In this document: piece by piece, positions 33,531 to 44,548 of the stretch
Layout of the letters: each line of letters opens with the position of its first letter
Numbering within the stretch: position 1 is the stretch's first letter
Position numbers and translations under genes: made by a program
Notes under the pieces: model-generated
Told to the model about the DNA's origin: nothing
What the model saw: only the letters and a program-made list of their open reading frames with translations
Database searches by the model: none
Source of the DNA: Triangularia verruculosa
Taxonomy: Eukaryota; Ascomycota; Sordariomycetes; Sordariales; Podosporaceae
Reading direction: 5' to 3'
Assembly: GCA_033296885.1 (NCBI GenBank)
Contig: MU863916.1
Location: 1 to 64,000, forward strand
DNA: 64,000 nt

Positions 33531-34082
33531 GTTGGGTGGTCTCGGGGTGGTTGTTTGGGAGTGGTAGTCGGTGGTTATCGGGAATGAGTGGACGTTGGAC
33601 CCCGGGGCAAGGCAAAGGAAAATTGACGGCCAACTATGGAGTAGATTATGGGGGGAGGAGACAAGGGAAGTCTGCCTCTGGCGGGTCGGGGGGGAGAATC
33701 GTCACTGGCCAGCAAAAACGGACCCTTCTCTTTCTTTCACTCGAGCCTCTGGGCTGGGGTCAGACCTCGAATTTTTGGTTTTGCAGCCGATGCGGGACCT
33801 GTGGTTGTGCGCGCTAAGATAAGCTGATAAGTGGCGGGGCAGCTCTTTGACTTTGCAGCGCCGGCGAGGCTGCTGCTTTTTGGCCCATCTCTGCGAACGG
33901 CTTCCAGTGGGGCTGCTACCCGGAACCCCTGTTCGTGGAATCTTGGCATGTGGCTTGCTGTCTTGCCGGCGCGGCAAGGCTGAAAATAAAATAAAATTAT
34001 ACGACTATTTTGGCAGCTGCCATCATTTGACTTTCAGGCGGTCAACTTGCATCACCAAATCTTCCAGACTTAAAAATCAAAA
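33531..34082. promoter_or_regulatory. Divergent promoter, eIF3f / UTP25
   Basis: A 552-bp stretch between two start codons of translation-related genes, so it must include both promoters. A TTTGACT repeat pair is visible near 33846 and 34027. No TATA box is evident, which is usual for housekeeping genes. Confidence 0.45.
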
Positions 34083-36406
34083 ATGGGGCCAAGAGGACGT
34101 GCAGGATTCAGGGGAGGGTCGCGGGGGGGCTCTAGAGGCGGTGCGAGAGGAGGTTTCGCATCCAGAGGACGAGGTGGAACAAGAGGCAGAGGGCGAGGCA
34201 GAGGAAGAGCTCGCGCATCTGGACCAAGTGAACCACGCAGCGCCAAATTCGACAGCGCACGACTTGCAAATGATGAGTAAGTCATTCAACTCGACGAATC
34301 AAAGAGATCTTGACTGACAGAATCAGTGATTCCCAAAGTGAAGATGAAGAGATCTCAGAGGAGGAGGAGCAGTCCGATGTCATGAGCCATGGTGATTCGG
34401 ATTCGGACGAGGAAGAGGATGCCACGCCCGCTCAGCCATATGCAAATCTCATGAAGAGACTCATCGAAAGTAACCCACAAAAGGCGAAAAGGAGAAAGCT
34501 CGATCATGCGCCCACAGAGGACAAGCAGCCAGAGCCAACACCGGAATCTGGTGACGAGGACGAGGACAATGACGAGGAAAAGAAGGCGCGGGATGTTGAT
34601 GAGGTTGAAGAGGAAGAGGAGGACCCTACCGATATTCAACCAGAGGATCTTTTCGATGACGATGACGATCTGGACGAAACCGACCCATTCGAAACTCACA
34701 TCTCTTTCCCCGACGAGAAGACCGTACCGCCAAGAGTACAAGCTGCTCAAGGTGGAAAATGGAAGATGCAGCGGCAGCCATTCGAGTCCACCAGGGCTTA
34801 CTGGAGTTATCCACAAACCGAAGATGGGAAAGAGCTGCCATTACCAGCACCAATAACGGGTGTCTCAAATTTGCATCTCAAGAAGCGTTTGAAGGAGGTG
34901 GTGGAGTCCAAAAGATCGACCTTTGACGCTGTTGAGAAGACGATAGCCCCATTCCTCTTCAATTATCGCGATTTATTGTATTGTGATCGGACAGTTGGTT
35001 CTTCAGAGAATATTCGGAGATTGGCGGCTCTGCATGCTCTTAATCACCTTTACAAGTACGTCTGGTAGCCTTTTTGTGTTGGGCCCCTAACTAATGTTCA
35101 CAGGACTCGCGACCGTGTAATCAAAAACAACGCCAGACTCGCCAAAGCCGATGCCAATGAAGACCTTGAGCTCAGAGACCAGGGCTTTACTCGGCCCAAG
35201 GTGCTCATGCTCCTTCCCACGAGGCAGTCCTGCGTCAAGATGGTCGACAGCATTCTCTCTGTTTGCGAACCAGACCAGCAAGAAAACAGGAAACGGTTCG
35301 AAGACGGCTATATCGAGAAGCTTTCCAAATTCTCTGATGACAAGCCCGATGACTTCCGCGATTTGTTCTCCGGCAACGATGACGACATGTTCCGCCTCGG
35401 CATGAAGTTCGCCCGCAAATCAGTCAAATATTTCTCCCAATTCTACAACTCGGACATCATCTTTGCCAGTCCCTTGGGCCTTCGGATGGCCATTGGTTCC
35501 GAAGAGGAAAGGAAGGTCGACTTTGACTTCTTATCGTCGATCGAGCTCGTCATTGTCGACCAAGCCGACGCTCTGCTCATGCAAAACTGGGAGCACGTCG
35601 AGTTCATCTTTGAGCATCTCAACATCCAGCCCAAGGATGCCCACGGCTGTGACTTCAGCCGCGTCCGCAGCTGGTATCTCGACGACCAAGCCAAGTACTT
35701 CCGCCAAACTGTTGTCTTCTCCGCCTTCAACACTCCCGAACTAGCGGAGCTCATGCGTGCCCACTGCCACAACTGGTCCGGCAAAGTCCGTCTCCAGCAA
35801 GAATGCCCAGGCACAATCCAATATCTCCCCGTCAAAGCCAGGCAAACCTTCAGCCGCTTCGACGCCCCCACCGTAGCTGCCGACCCAGACGCCCGGTTCA
35901 ACTACTTCACCAAGGCCATCGTGCCTCTTCTCACCAAGCGGGGCGCCAAAGACGCCAATGGCACCCTCATCTTCATCCCTTCTTATCTCGACTTTGTCAG
36001 AGTCAGGAATTTCTTCGCCAACAACCCCATCGTAGAGTCTGTTACTTTTGGTACCATCTCCGAATACGCCGACATTCCTGAAGCGTCCAGGGCGAGGTCT
36101 CATTTCTTGACCGGGAGGCACAAGGTGCTGCTGTATACCGAGCGCGCCCACCACTTTAGACGGTATCAGATCAAGGGCGTCAGGCGGGTGATTATGTACT
36201 CTCTGCCGGACAACCCGCTTTTCTACCAGGAGATTGCGGGCGGGTATCTCCAGAAGAGCGAGCAGAGCTTGCTGCTGGAGCACGGGCAGGGTGTGGTCAG
36301 GGTGATGTTTAGCAAGTATGACTTGATGAAGCTGGAGAGGATTGTCGGTACGTCGAGAGTGGGCAAGATGATTAGGGAGCAGGGCGATACTTTTGATTTT
36401 GTATGA
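34083..36406 (+). CDS. utp25: U3 snoRNP-associated protein UTP25 (DUF1253)
   Basis: Exons 34083-34276, 34321-35055 and 35104-36406 (introns of 44 and 48 nt) give 743 residues. The N-terminus is an RGG/GAR region (FRGGSRGGSRGGARGG), followed by a long acidic stretch rich in Glu/Asp to about residue 195. The conserved UTP25 region starts at DPFETHISFP and includes YRDLLYCDRT, HALNHLYKTRDRV, PKVLMLLPTRQSC, FNSDII-type motif FYNSDIIFASPLGLR, a degenerate VIVDQADALLMQNW in place of a DEAD box, and HFRRYQIKGVRRVIMYSLP near the end. UTP25 is a nucleolar helicase-like factor of the small-subunit processome lacking a functional ATPase core. The size fits the family (about 700-750). It converges with bL17m. 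Confidence 0.92.
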
Positions 36407-36663
36407 TCGTTTCGACACCTCAAAAATGGGGATGGGTATAGAGAGATTTAATCTTGTTTTTATTCATTTTGTTCTTGTATTCTTGATATGACACCAGCCC
36501 TCTGGTATTTGTTTTCTTTTTGACAAACCCAAAAACGCCAGATGCCTTTTTTGTAAAATTACATCGTGAAGTTGTTATACACATTCCCACCGGCTTCCAC
36601 ACACACATATAATCCTTTTCCTTTTCCAATCTTGCAGCCCTTTCCTCTCTGCCAAAGCCGCAT

Positions 36664-37295
36664 CTACTCCTTCTTGACACCCTTATCCTTCGCCTCCTCC
36701 CTATTCAGCTCCAGCTTGGCAACCTTGTCGACCATGGCCTCAAACTCAGCCCTGCCCCCCTTCCTAAACTGCGTCACCTTGTGGATGTTTTGGAGAGTGA
36801 TGTCCGTGTGCCCCGTCTCGAGCATCCTATCCCTCGCCACCGCGGCAGCAGTAATGGCGAATCTCATGTCCTTTGGGCCGTCGACTAGTTCCAGAATGGC
36901 GGAGTCGCCCTGGTCGAACTTGTTCTTGGGCATGGTGCGGAGGACGCGGGTGTAGCCGCCGGGACGGTCGAGGTAGCGCTCCCGGATGGGGCCGAAGAGT
37001 TTGGGCATTAGTTCGTCTGGGGTCTACTCCTCTTATTAGCTGAATGGTATGGAGGGGAGAGTGGTAGAGGGGAATGTACGAAGAGAATGCCCTGGGCTTT
37101 CCTCCTGCTGGTCTCATTGTCCTTTTTGGCAAAGGTGATGAGCTTCTCGGCGAGGCGCTGGGCTTCTTTGGCCTTTTCCCATGTTGTGTGGATGGACTCC
37201 TGGCGGACGAGCTCGGTGACGAGGTTGCGGAGGAGGGCTTGACGGTGGGAGGAGGAGCGGGAGAGGTGACGGTATTTGACGTGGCCGCCGGCCAT
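36664..37295 (-). CDS. mrpl8: Mitochondrial large-subunit ribosomal protein bL17m
   Basis: Exons 37295-37080 and 37023-36664 (56-nt GT..AG intron) give 191 residues. Exon 1 encodes MAGGHVKYRHLSRSSSHRQA, LLRNLVTELVRQESIHTTWEKAKEAQRLAEKLITFAKK, the hallmark bL17 start with RSS/HR and the LI.HE-RI-TT-like segment. Exon 2 encodes ELMPKLFGPIRERYLDRPGGYTRVLRT and AILELVDGPKD, the second half of the bacterial L17 domain, followed by a fungal C-terminal extension. It is named for the yeast homologue Mrpl8. There is no long presequence, as in yeast. It shares a 744-bp divergent promoter with MIC12. Confidence 0.92.
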
Positions 37296-38039
37296 TTTTG
37301 CGAGTGTGTTTTTGGGGCGTGGGTGGGTGGGTGGTGGTGTCGGGGAGGTTAGGGATTGAGGTCGGGGGTATCAAAGGTCTGGTCGTCAATGGGTTTGCGC
37401 CGGGGGGCGTGGTGTGGATGCGCCTCGGCGGGGAGGTCGGTTTGGTGGTGGTGGTGGTGGTTGCTCCCCTACTAGATAGGAATTTTTGATCTTATCGCCC
37501 GTCTTTTGCCGGCCGGGAGGGAGCTGGGAAAGTGGGGCCTCCTCATGCCACCACTTTCTTGAATCAAGACAAGAATCAGGATTACCGCCCGCACGCTCTC
37601 TCTTGTGCGCCTGGTTCTCAATATCATAAGAGAGGGCATTGCGGCACACATAGCCGCCGTCAAAAGGGCCACTCTAGGATTGATCGTAAAGTTGGTGGTT
37701 TTCAAGGCGTTGAAAAGGGGAGTCTGCATAATCTATGCATAGACGTTATGCACCCTCTTGTGTGTCGGGCCGCACATGCCACAATGCCAAGCCCAGAAAC
37801 TCCTTGGGTCCCTGGCGTTGTTCACAAGCCAGGCTGGGAGACTCTCTCTACGTCACTCGAACCTCCAAATGTCAAGGTAGTTTGGTACCTGAACATGCGC
37901 TTCAATTGGGGACGGGTCAATTAACTGCAGCCTTTCTTTTCTGCTTTCGACCATCGTATTACCGACGACCGTTGGGTCCTTGCGCGCAGCACCCGCGCCC
38001 CCTAATCACGCATTGAGTCCCTGATCAACTGCCTCCAAG
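37296..38039. promoter_or_regulatory. Divergent promoter, bL17m / MIC12
   Basis: A 744-bp stretch between two genes for mitochondrial proteins. It contains a GTGGTG run at about 37443-37462 and an inverted GGTACC element near 37884. Short frames overlap on both strands and are not supported. Confidence 0.45.
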
Positions 38040-38810
38040 ATGGGCTTCGTCGCCGGCTTCGTACGTACCTATCGTTCCCCTAACAATTTCAATACTAACA
38101 CATCCTCTCAACAGACCGGAGGCCTAACCCTCACCCTCTCCCTCACCTACCTCGCCTTGCACACCCACCGCCGCAACCGCGAAGTACAATCCTCCCTCCT
38201 ACGCTCCCAATCCCACACCCTTGACACCCTCAACCCCTTATCCTCCTCCACCCTCCCGCCACGAAAATCCTACGTCACCACCGACGGGTCATACACCTAC
38301 GTCCCCAGACAACCCCTCTCCTCCACCACAACCTCCTTCCTCGAGGACGCCAAAGCCCGCTGGAACTCGGAGGTCATCGCCGCAGTCAACTGGGCGCAGT
38401 CCCACTCCCCCCAGATTGAATCCGTCGCCGGTGACAAGATCGTCGACCTCGCACACAACGCCCCGGCCATCCGCGAAAAGGTCAGCGAGGCGAGCAGGGA
38501 GGGTTGGCAGACGGCCGAGAAGGGGTTGTTTAGAGCGGAGAAGAAGATCGGGGAGGTGGTGGAGAAGACGGTGGAGAAGGGCAAGGAGGTGTATGATAAG
38601 GCCAAGGCCAAGGTGTATTTGGCGGAGGAGAAGTTGGAGTCGAAGGTGGATGCGAAGCTGGAGGGGGTGAGCGAGATTGAGAGGGCGCTGGCGGAGAGGT
38701 TTGATCAGGAGAAGAGGGAGAGGAATTTGGAAAGGAGTGTGGAGGAGGTGCTGGCTGAGAGGTACAAGCCGATTGATGAGAGGGATCTTGGGGGGTTGGC
38801 CTTGATTTGA
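38040..38810 (+). CDS. mic12: MICOS complex subunit MIC12
   Basis: Exon 1 is only seven codons (38040-38060, MGFVAGF); a 54-nt intron (GTACGT..CAACAG) leads to exon 2 (38115-38810), giving 238 residues. The unspliced frame is also open, but splicing restores the family-typical start MGFVAGFTGGLTLTLSLTYL, a short transmembrane segment near residues 7-25. The RNRE motif and LL.R...L follow. The middle holds DAKARWNSEVIAAVNWAQ, and the C-terminal half is a long amphipathic helix. MIC12 (Aim5 in yeast) sits in the mitochondrial inner membrane and links MICOS subcomplexes at crista junctions. Confidence 0.85.
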   Translation: MGFVAGFVRTYRSPNNFNTNTSSQQTGGLTLTLSLTYLALHTHRRNREVQSSLLRSQSHTLDTLNPLSSSTLPPRKSYVTTDGSYTYVPRQPLSSTTTSFLEDAKARWNSEVIAAVNWAQSHSPQIESVAGDKIVDLAHNAPAIREKVSEASREGWQTAEKGLFRAEKKIGEVVEKTVEKGKEVYDKAKAKVYLAEEKLESKVDAKLEGVSEIERALAERFDQEKRERNLERSVEEVLAERYKPIDERDLGGLALI

Positions 38811-40471
38811 GTGGAAAGAGGGGTGGGGGTGAGGAGGGTGATACCACTTGTGTTGAGTACGTGTATATGAACATGATAGAGAAAAGGGGTGATGATTAAC
38901 GTTGAGTGGAGATTCTACGATTTATTCTGCTAGGGTGGTTTGTTGTTGGCCAAATGGTTGTAAGAGTCTAGATTTGCTTTTGATCTTTTACATGCATGAT
39001 GTTTGAAAGAGAAGAGCCTTTGTCTAAGATATACTCACCCCTCTCGCATACATCCCTCTCATACACCTCTCTCAGACATCACCTTTACACATCTCTCTTA
39101 TCTTCATACAATACAGCTGTTGTAAACTACATCTCTATGGCATAACCCACATACACTGTTCTGTTGGTGAGAACTACTCAAAAACACGATAGCTGATAGA
39201 TAGCCTTCTACATGCCGCACTTCTTTTTCGGCCATCATTTATCTCGGCTCCAAGCGATGACCATCAGCTATCCAAGCTCTCTGAAAATAGAAGATTGCTT
39301 CCATCATCTAGCCGACTCAGTCTGAGCTTTGATGGCTCTTCTCCCGGCTTTGTTTGGGCCCCATTCAAGATTCTTCCATAATGATATGAGCATTACGAGA
39401 CTTAATCCAAGTTTTCCTCTTCCTTGTAGACGCCAAGTGATGGCGACGCGGAGGGTAGACTGAAGAGTAATGAAGTAGCCGTTGACAGACCAAAGTAAGC
39501 TATCAAAATATTACTCGCTATTGAAATATTTTGTGTTGGTAGGCGTTCAATGGCGTGGTAGCTGATAGCTAGTCTGTACCTCACCGATGGCTATTGTGAC
39601 CCCTGAGCCCCTGAGTAGCCAAACAAACCGCTGGTAGGAAAACGACTCTAGGGCAGCATGCCCACCATGATGCGTGCCATCTGACGGAAGCAAAGGAGCT
39701 TCTCATGAGGTAAAAAATCTTATGAACTACCTTGCGGAAAGTTTCATGAGTCCTCGGCAAGTGGCTTGATGTTTCAAGACCTCGAGTGTCACTGCGTCAC
39801 TGACCCTACCGCGGTAACCGAGGTTCAGGGGGGCCCGAGCACACCAGTCTTTGACGTTGAGTGAACATGGCGCTTACCTCAGCACAGTGGACGAGCCAAA
39901 TGTTTGAAATCTTTGTGCGGTGATTGGCGAACTGAAGCGGTAGAAGAGCAAAGTGGAGCAACCCCGCCAACTCCCAACGCCGAGAGCCACTGAACCAGTT
40001 TGGGGCATCGCACGCCGAGTTCCTGATCCCGCCTCGGGCCCAGATTTCCGGAGGCGACATTTTTTTCTCATTTATATACAGATTGCGCCCTCCCTGCTCT
40101 TGCTCCGAATGGTGCCCTGACCTATCCATCGACCGACTGCCAATTGAAGCACTGCTGAGCCTACAAGAAAACGGCGGACCCCCCCAACCCGCCCCAAAAA
40201 TCCAGTCATCAATCACTGTCACATCGCCGCCGACGGACGTCCCTCTCTCTCCTGCGTCCAACGCCTGTGGCTCGGCCCCTGACTGCTCAATTGGCGGTGG
40301 TCCTGAGTGGCATACGTTTCAATCTCAAGAATTCCTCAACTACGGCCGCAACCCCTCTGGTGTCACTCGCAAACTCGATTGACTCGCGTCGTTCTTCGCT
40401 TGATCGGCCGCTTCTACTTACTCTCAAGCTCTCGTCCAATTTTCCACACGTTTCTTCTCCCAACATTCAGA
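38811..40471. other. Intergenic, no gene seen
   Basis: Upstream region of the porphobilinogen synthase gene. A degenerate pyrimidine repeat of CATACA.CTCTCTC type lies at about 39040-39105, and TAGCTGATAG occurs twice (near 39188 and 39549), each with a GATA core. Short frames here lack domains. Confidence 0.45.
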
Positions 40472-41688
40472 ATGTCTTTCTCGAGTCTCGTCCAGGACTT
40501 GTCCCTCCGCGACTCTAGCGGATCGCGCAGACGAGGCGATGCCTCCGTTTCTACCATCAACGACGCCGCCTCGCGCACATCCCACATCTCGAGAGCCATG
40601 TCGTACACCAGCACTGCTGCCACCAGCGTCAGCATTTCCGGTGATATCTCGAGCCAGCTTCATGCCGGTTACTGCCATCCCCTCGCGCGGTCATGGCAGG
40701 CTGAGCGTCAATTGACCAAGGTGCGCCTTTTTGGGATTGCTTGTCCCCACACATATCAGCTGACAGTTGTGTTTCTCAGTCCATGCTCATTTACCCTCTG
40801 TTCGTGTCCGACCAAGACGATGAGGAGGTTCTCATTCCCTCGCTTCCGGGCCAGTACCGCCGCGGTGTCAACAGGCTCGTTCCGTACCTCGAACCGCTCG
40901 TCCAGAAGGGTCTCCGTTCCGTCATTCTCTTTGGTGTGCCGTTGAGGCCAGGAACCAAGGATGCTCTCGGCACTTCGGCTGATGACCCGGAAGGTCCCGT
41001 CATTCGCACCATTCAACTTTTGCGCCAAAGATTTCCCCATCTCTACATTGTCTGCGACGTCTGCCTGTGCGAGTACACCTCTCACGGACACTGTGGCATT
41101 TTGAGGGACGACGGCAGTTTGAACAACCAGCTGTCGGTTGACCGTATCTCTGACGTTGCTATTGCGTACGCTCGCGCTGGTGCTCACTGCGTTGCGCCTT
41201 CAGACATGAACGATGGTCGGATCCGGGCTATCAAGCTCAAGTTGATCGAGGAGGGTATTGTGCACAATGTCACTCTGATGTCGTATGCTGCCAAGTTCTC
41301 TGGATGTCTTTACGGACCGTTCCGCGATGCTGCCGGCTCGGCGCCCTCGTTCGGTGACCGCAGATGCTACCAGCTGCCCCCTGGAGGACGTGGTCTCGCG
41401 CGCCGCGCCATCATCCGCGATATCAATGAGGGTGCCGACGTCATCATGGTCAAGCCAGCTTCTCAGTACCTGGACGTCATTAGCGATGCCAAGGAGCTGG
41501 GCAGGGACTTGCCCATTGCGGCCTACCAGGTCAGCGGCGAGTTCGCCATGATTCATGCGGCAGCCAAAGCGGGAGTTTTCGATCTCAAGGCGATGGCGTT
41601 TGAAAGTACAGAGGGCATTCTCAGGGCGGGAGCTACCATCATTATCAGCTACTTCACACCAGAATTCCTGGACTGGCTGACCAACTGA
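40472..41688 (+). CDS. hem2: Delta-aminolevulinic acid dehydratase (porphobilinogen synthase)
   Basis: Exons 40472-40720 and 40780-41688 (59-nt intron) give 385 residues. The enzyme condenses two 5-aminolevulinate molecules to porphobilinogen, the second step of heme synthesis, in the cytosol. The Schiff-base lysines are K255 (SYAAKFSG) and K308 (VIMVKPASQY); the 53-residue spacing matches animal enzymes. The zinc site C178-x-C180-x7-C188 (DVCLCEYTSHGHC) marks a zinc-dependent type. VAPSDMNDGRI and AYQVSGEFAMI complete the active site. The first 55 residues are a Ser/Arg-rich extension beyond the core. The frame is open upstream to 40307, but ATG 40472 follows a leader and begins MSFSSLVQDLSLRD, so it is chosen. 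Confidence 0.95.
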
Positions 41689-43639
41689 TCGGAGGTGTTG
41701 GACGTTTTACATGAGGGGTAGGCATGGTGTTTGGGCGTTTTGGGAGCATTATGGATTAGAGCCGGAGGTTTCCATGGCTATGACGTATACCAAAAATTCG
41801 GGGCTTCAACGGGTGAGGAGTTGCATAGGCTTTTGGGTTTTGGAGCAGCATGACTGATGCTAGACGCGACATTGCTAGGCGCATCAACAATGTTATTTAT
41901 ATCTCTTCTCTGTACTCTGTACATGAATGCGTCTGCTTGACTTGGGTGATGTCGGTGATCAATGGGAAGTGGCTGTCGACTGGGTTGCTGTGGTAACTGC
42001 TTTTTTCTTTTGGTGATTTAAGGGGCTCAGGGGCAAAGGGGCAAAGCAGCATCAAGTATGCGAGACTCGTATAGGGGATCCCCATGCGTGTTGTTTGTGT
42101 TGGACAATGAAATTAGGCACGTTACTGCTACAAGAGAGGTCGCCGCCTGTACTGACACCCAGGCTGCTGTTATGAGCGAGAGGACGTCGCTAGCTCTGCT
42201 GTTGTTACAGAAGATGGGTTTTGGGGATTGATGTTAAAATGTTTGTTGACATCGGAAGAGAGAGCATATCCTACCTGCCATATAAAAAGAAGATATTTTG
42301 AATTGGTCTCGCTCTGGCATTTTGGTTGTATTTTGTGTTTGCAGGGTGGGTGGGCTGTCTGTCTGACTGGGGTTGTTTTGTGGGTAGGTTGTAAGGAAGA
42401 GGAGGTTTCTGTTTGGGATTGGTAAGATGGGGGGTGTTGGCGCGCTGATCTTGGAGCGCAGAGTTTACTGCGTAAATCTGAATATTGTTCCCGGTATCAC
42501 TTCCACTGGCGACAAGCTCAGCTGATAAGCGTGTGGTCTTTCATTTCTGCAGGTCTGGGTACACACACACACACGGCTTTCCACCCCCCGTTCCTCCCTA
42601 CTCACCCTTTCTTAAGTACCGAGTTTGTTTGATGTGACAAACACACCCACCCACTCCCATTTATCTCCACGACGGATGGCAATAGGTAGTCGGAATCTAC
42701 ATGTTGCGCTTGGCCGTCGCGGGGGGGCGCGGATCCCCTTTCTTACTGCTGCGGTTGTGCCGGGGGGGAAGGGGGAAGGGTAGGGGAAAGGGGGAGGGGA
42801 TTAGGGGAAGGGTGAGGAGAAGTAGTTGATCCGGAGGAGGGAGGGCAGTAAAGATAGAAAGGGGAAGATAGAGAGAGTTGGGTTTGGTGGACTAAAGGGG
42901 GGCGCCGGGGTGGGGGGGGGTGGTATAAGTGCAGTTGAGGAGAGAGAGTGAGTATCGTTGATAAAAATAGGGTATGATCTTGGCGCGATATTTGTACGAC
43001 CGGTCTGAACTTCTTGATGTCTTTGTCCACGAACTACGGTCGGAATCCTCTTGAATTTGCCGAGGCTAGTTTTGATTTTTTGGAATAGATAGATTTATTT
43101 CTTTCGGGATTTGATATAAGTTCACGCCGATGTGATTATACTGTCGTATGAAGTGATGAACTTGCCCTTGAGGTGCTGCGTAAATAATGGTATGTGGAGG
43201 TGTTGATTTTGGTGTGGAACGGAGTGTGTGATATTATTGGGATAGGTACCTAGATAAATGGATGACTGTTTTTACGAGCATGTCTGTGTGATACCTTGTG
43301 TGGTCATTCTGGGTTTCATGATCAACTAGGTAGGTAGGTACCTTGGTTGATTCGAGGGAATGTAGCGCATCACATAACACAATTACCACGTGAGGTTAAG
43401 TAAGTTTCTGTATATATTCCCAAAACAGGGACATAAGAATCCAAATATTGCATAACAGACATTGGTATCATGTAGAAGATTAAAACCCCACACCCGTCAC
43501 TGACGCCTCCCGCTTCCATTCCAATATCATTATAATCATTACCCCTTCCTCCTCCTCCTCCTCATCTTCCCCCTCTCACCACTCAACCCTCTCCACACCA
43601 CTCGATTATGTATTACAGGGCAGCCACATCCCCACCCCC
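41689..43639. other. Convergent intergenic region with purine-rich tract, no gene seen
   Basis: Lies between the 3' ends of the HEM2 and SUR7-like genes. A G/A-only tract runs through about 42760-42960, and a TAGGTAGGTAGGTACC element sits at about 43328-43343. The only frames are low-complexity readings of these tracts. Confidence 0.5.
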
Positions 43640-44548
43640 TTAAAACCACCTCCTCCTCCTAGGCGCAACAGGAGTACCATAATCACTCACCGGCGGCACC
43701 TCCCCCTTAACCGCCCTCTTCCTCTCCCTCCTCTTATGAATCCTCCCACTGCAGCAGCTGAAAAACACCACCACGGCGCCCACCAAACTCAGCACCGCCG
43801 CCGCCAGCGTCATCCACGCCGCATTGTCATAGTAGACCCTCTCGACCTGCAAACCAAGACTGTCGCCCTCGTCGTCACTGCTATCCCAACCATTGCTGAG
43901 GTTGCTCCGGACGATGCCGAAGAGGACAAAGTCGATGATGCAGGCGACGGCGGTGATGAGGAACGCGAGTAAAGCGACGAGGGAGGCAAGGAGGGAGCCG
44001 ACCATGCCGGCGCCGAGGGCGAGGATGAAGGCGAGGAAGTTGAAGCCGGCGGCGATGGGGTGGAGGACCATGGCTTTGGTCAAGGCGCGGGAGGTGCTCT
44101 CGGAGTTGGACGAGTAGAATTCACCAAAGGTTTGGGAGGGGGAGAAATTGGGGTTGGTGGATTGGCCGCGGTTGGGGCCGACTATGTTCTCGATGATGCC
44201 CAAGGGGGAATAGCCTAGGCCACGGGGGCATTGGCCTCTGTTTTTGACAAGTGTCAGTTTTGTTGTTGTTGTTGTGATGGTAAGTGGTGAAACGGGGGAA
44301 ACGTACCCATAGATGTTATTTAGACAATATCCAAACACGCCAAACGAGATGGAGGGATCGTTTCCATTCTGGTCGGGGAGGAAGCCGAACTCGCCGTTGT
44401 TGTTGTCGTTGCTGTCGCCGGGGAGCTCGACTTTGAGGAGGGCGATGGAGCGGACTACGGGGGCGGAGATGCAGGTGATGATTAGGAGGACGGTGGCGGA
44501 GAAGAGGAGGAAGGTGCCGAAGTGGTGGATGAAGCCTGTTCGCGCCAT
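43640..44548 (-). CDS. SUR7/PalI-family four-span membrane protein
   Basis: Exons 44548-44307 and 44237-43640 (69-nt GTACGT..CAG intron that is open in frame) give 279 residues. The ATG at 44548 (MARTGFIHHFGTFLLFSATV) is preferred over the open frame above it. Transmembrane helix 1 is at about 8-30; an extracellular-type loop contains FGVFGYCLN and, after the intron, GGQCPRGLGYS. Three further helices lie near 150-175, 180-210 and 235-260. The cytosolic tail is basic and Arg-rich (SGRIHKRRERKRA, RRRRWF). The layout and GxxGxC-type loop match SUR7/PalI proteins of the fungal plasma membrane (eisosomes, or ambient-pH signalling for PalI). I cannot tell which branch. Confidence 0.82.
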   Translation of the reverse strand: MARTGFIHHFGTFLLFSATVLLIITCISAPVVRSIALLKVELPGDSNDNNNGEFGFLPDQNGNDPSISFGVFGYCLNNIYGYVSPVSPLTITTTTTKLTLVKNRGQCPRGLGYSPLGIIENIVGPNRGQSTNPNFSPSQTFGEFYSSNSESTSRALTKAMVLHPIAAGFNFLAFILALGAGMVGSLLASLVALLAFLITAVACIIDFVLFGIVRSNLSNGWDSSDDEGDSLGLQVERVYYDNAAWMTLAAAVLSLVGAVVVFFSCCSGRIHKRRERKRAVKGEVPPVSDYGTPVAPRRRRWF

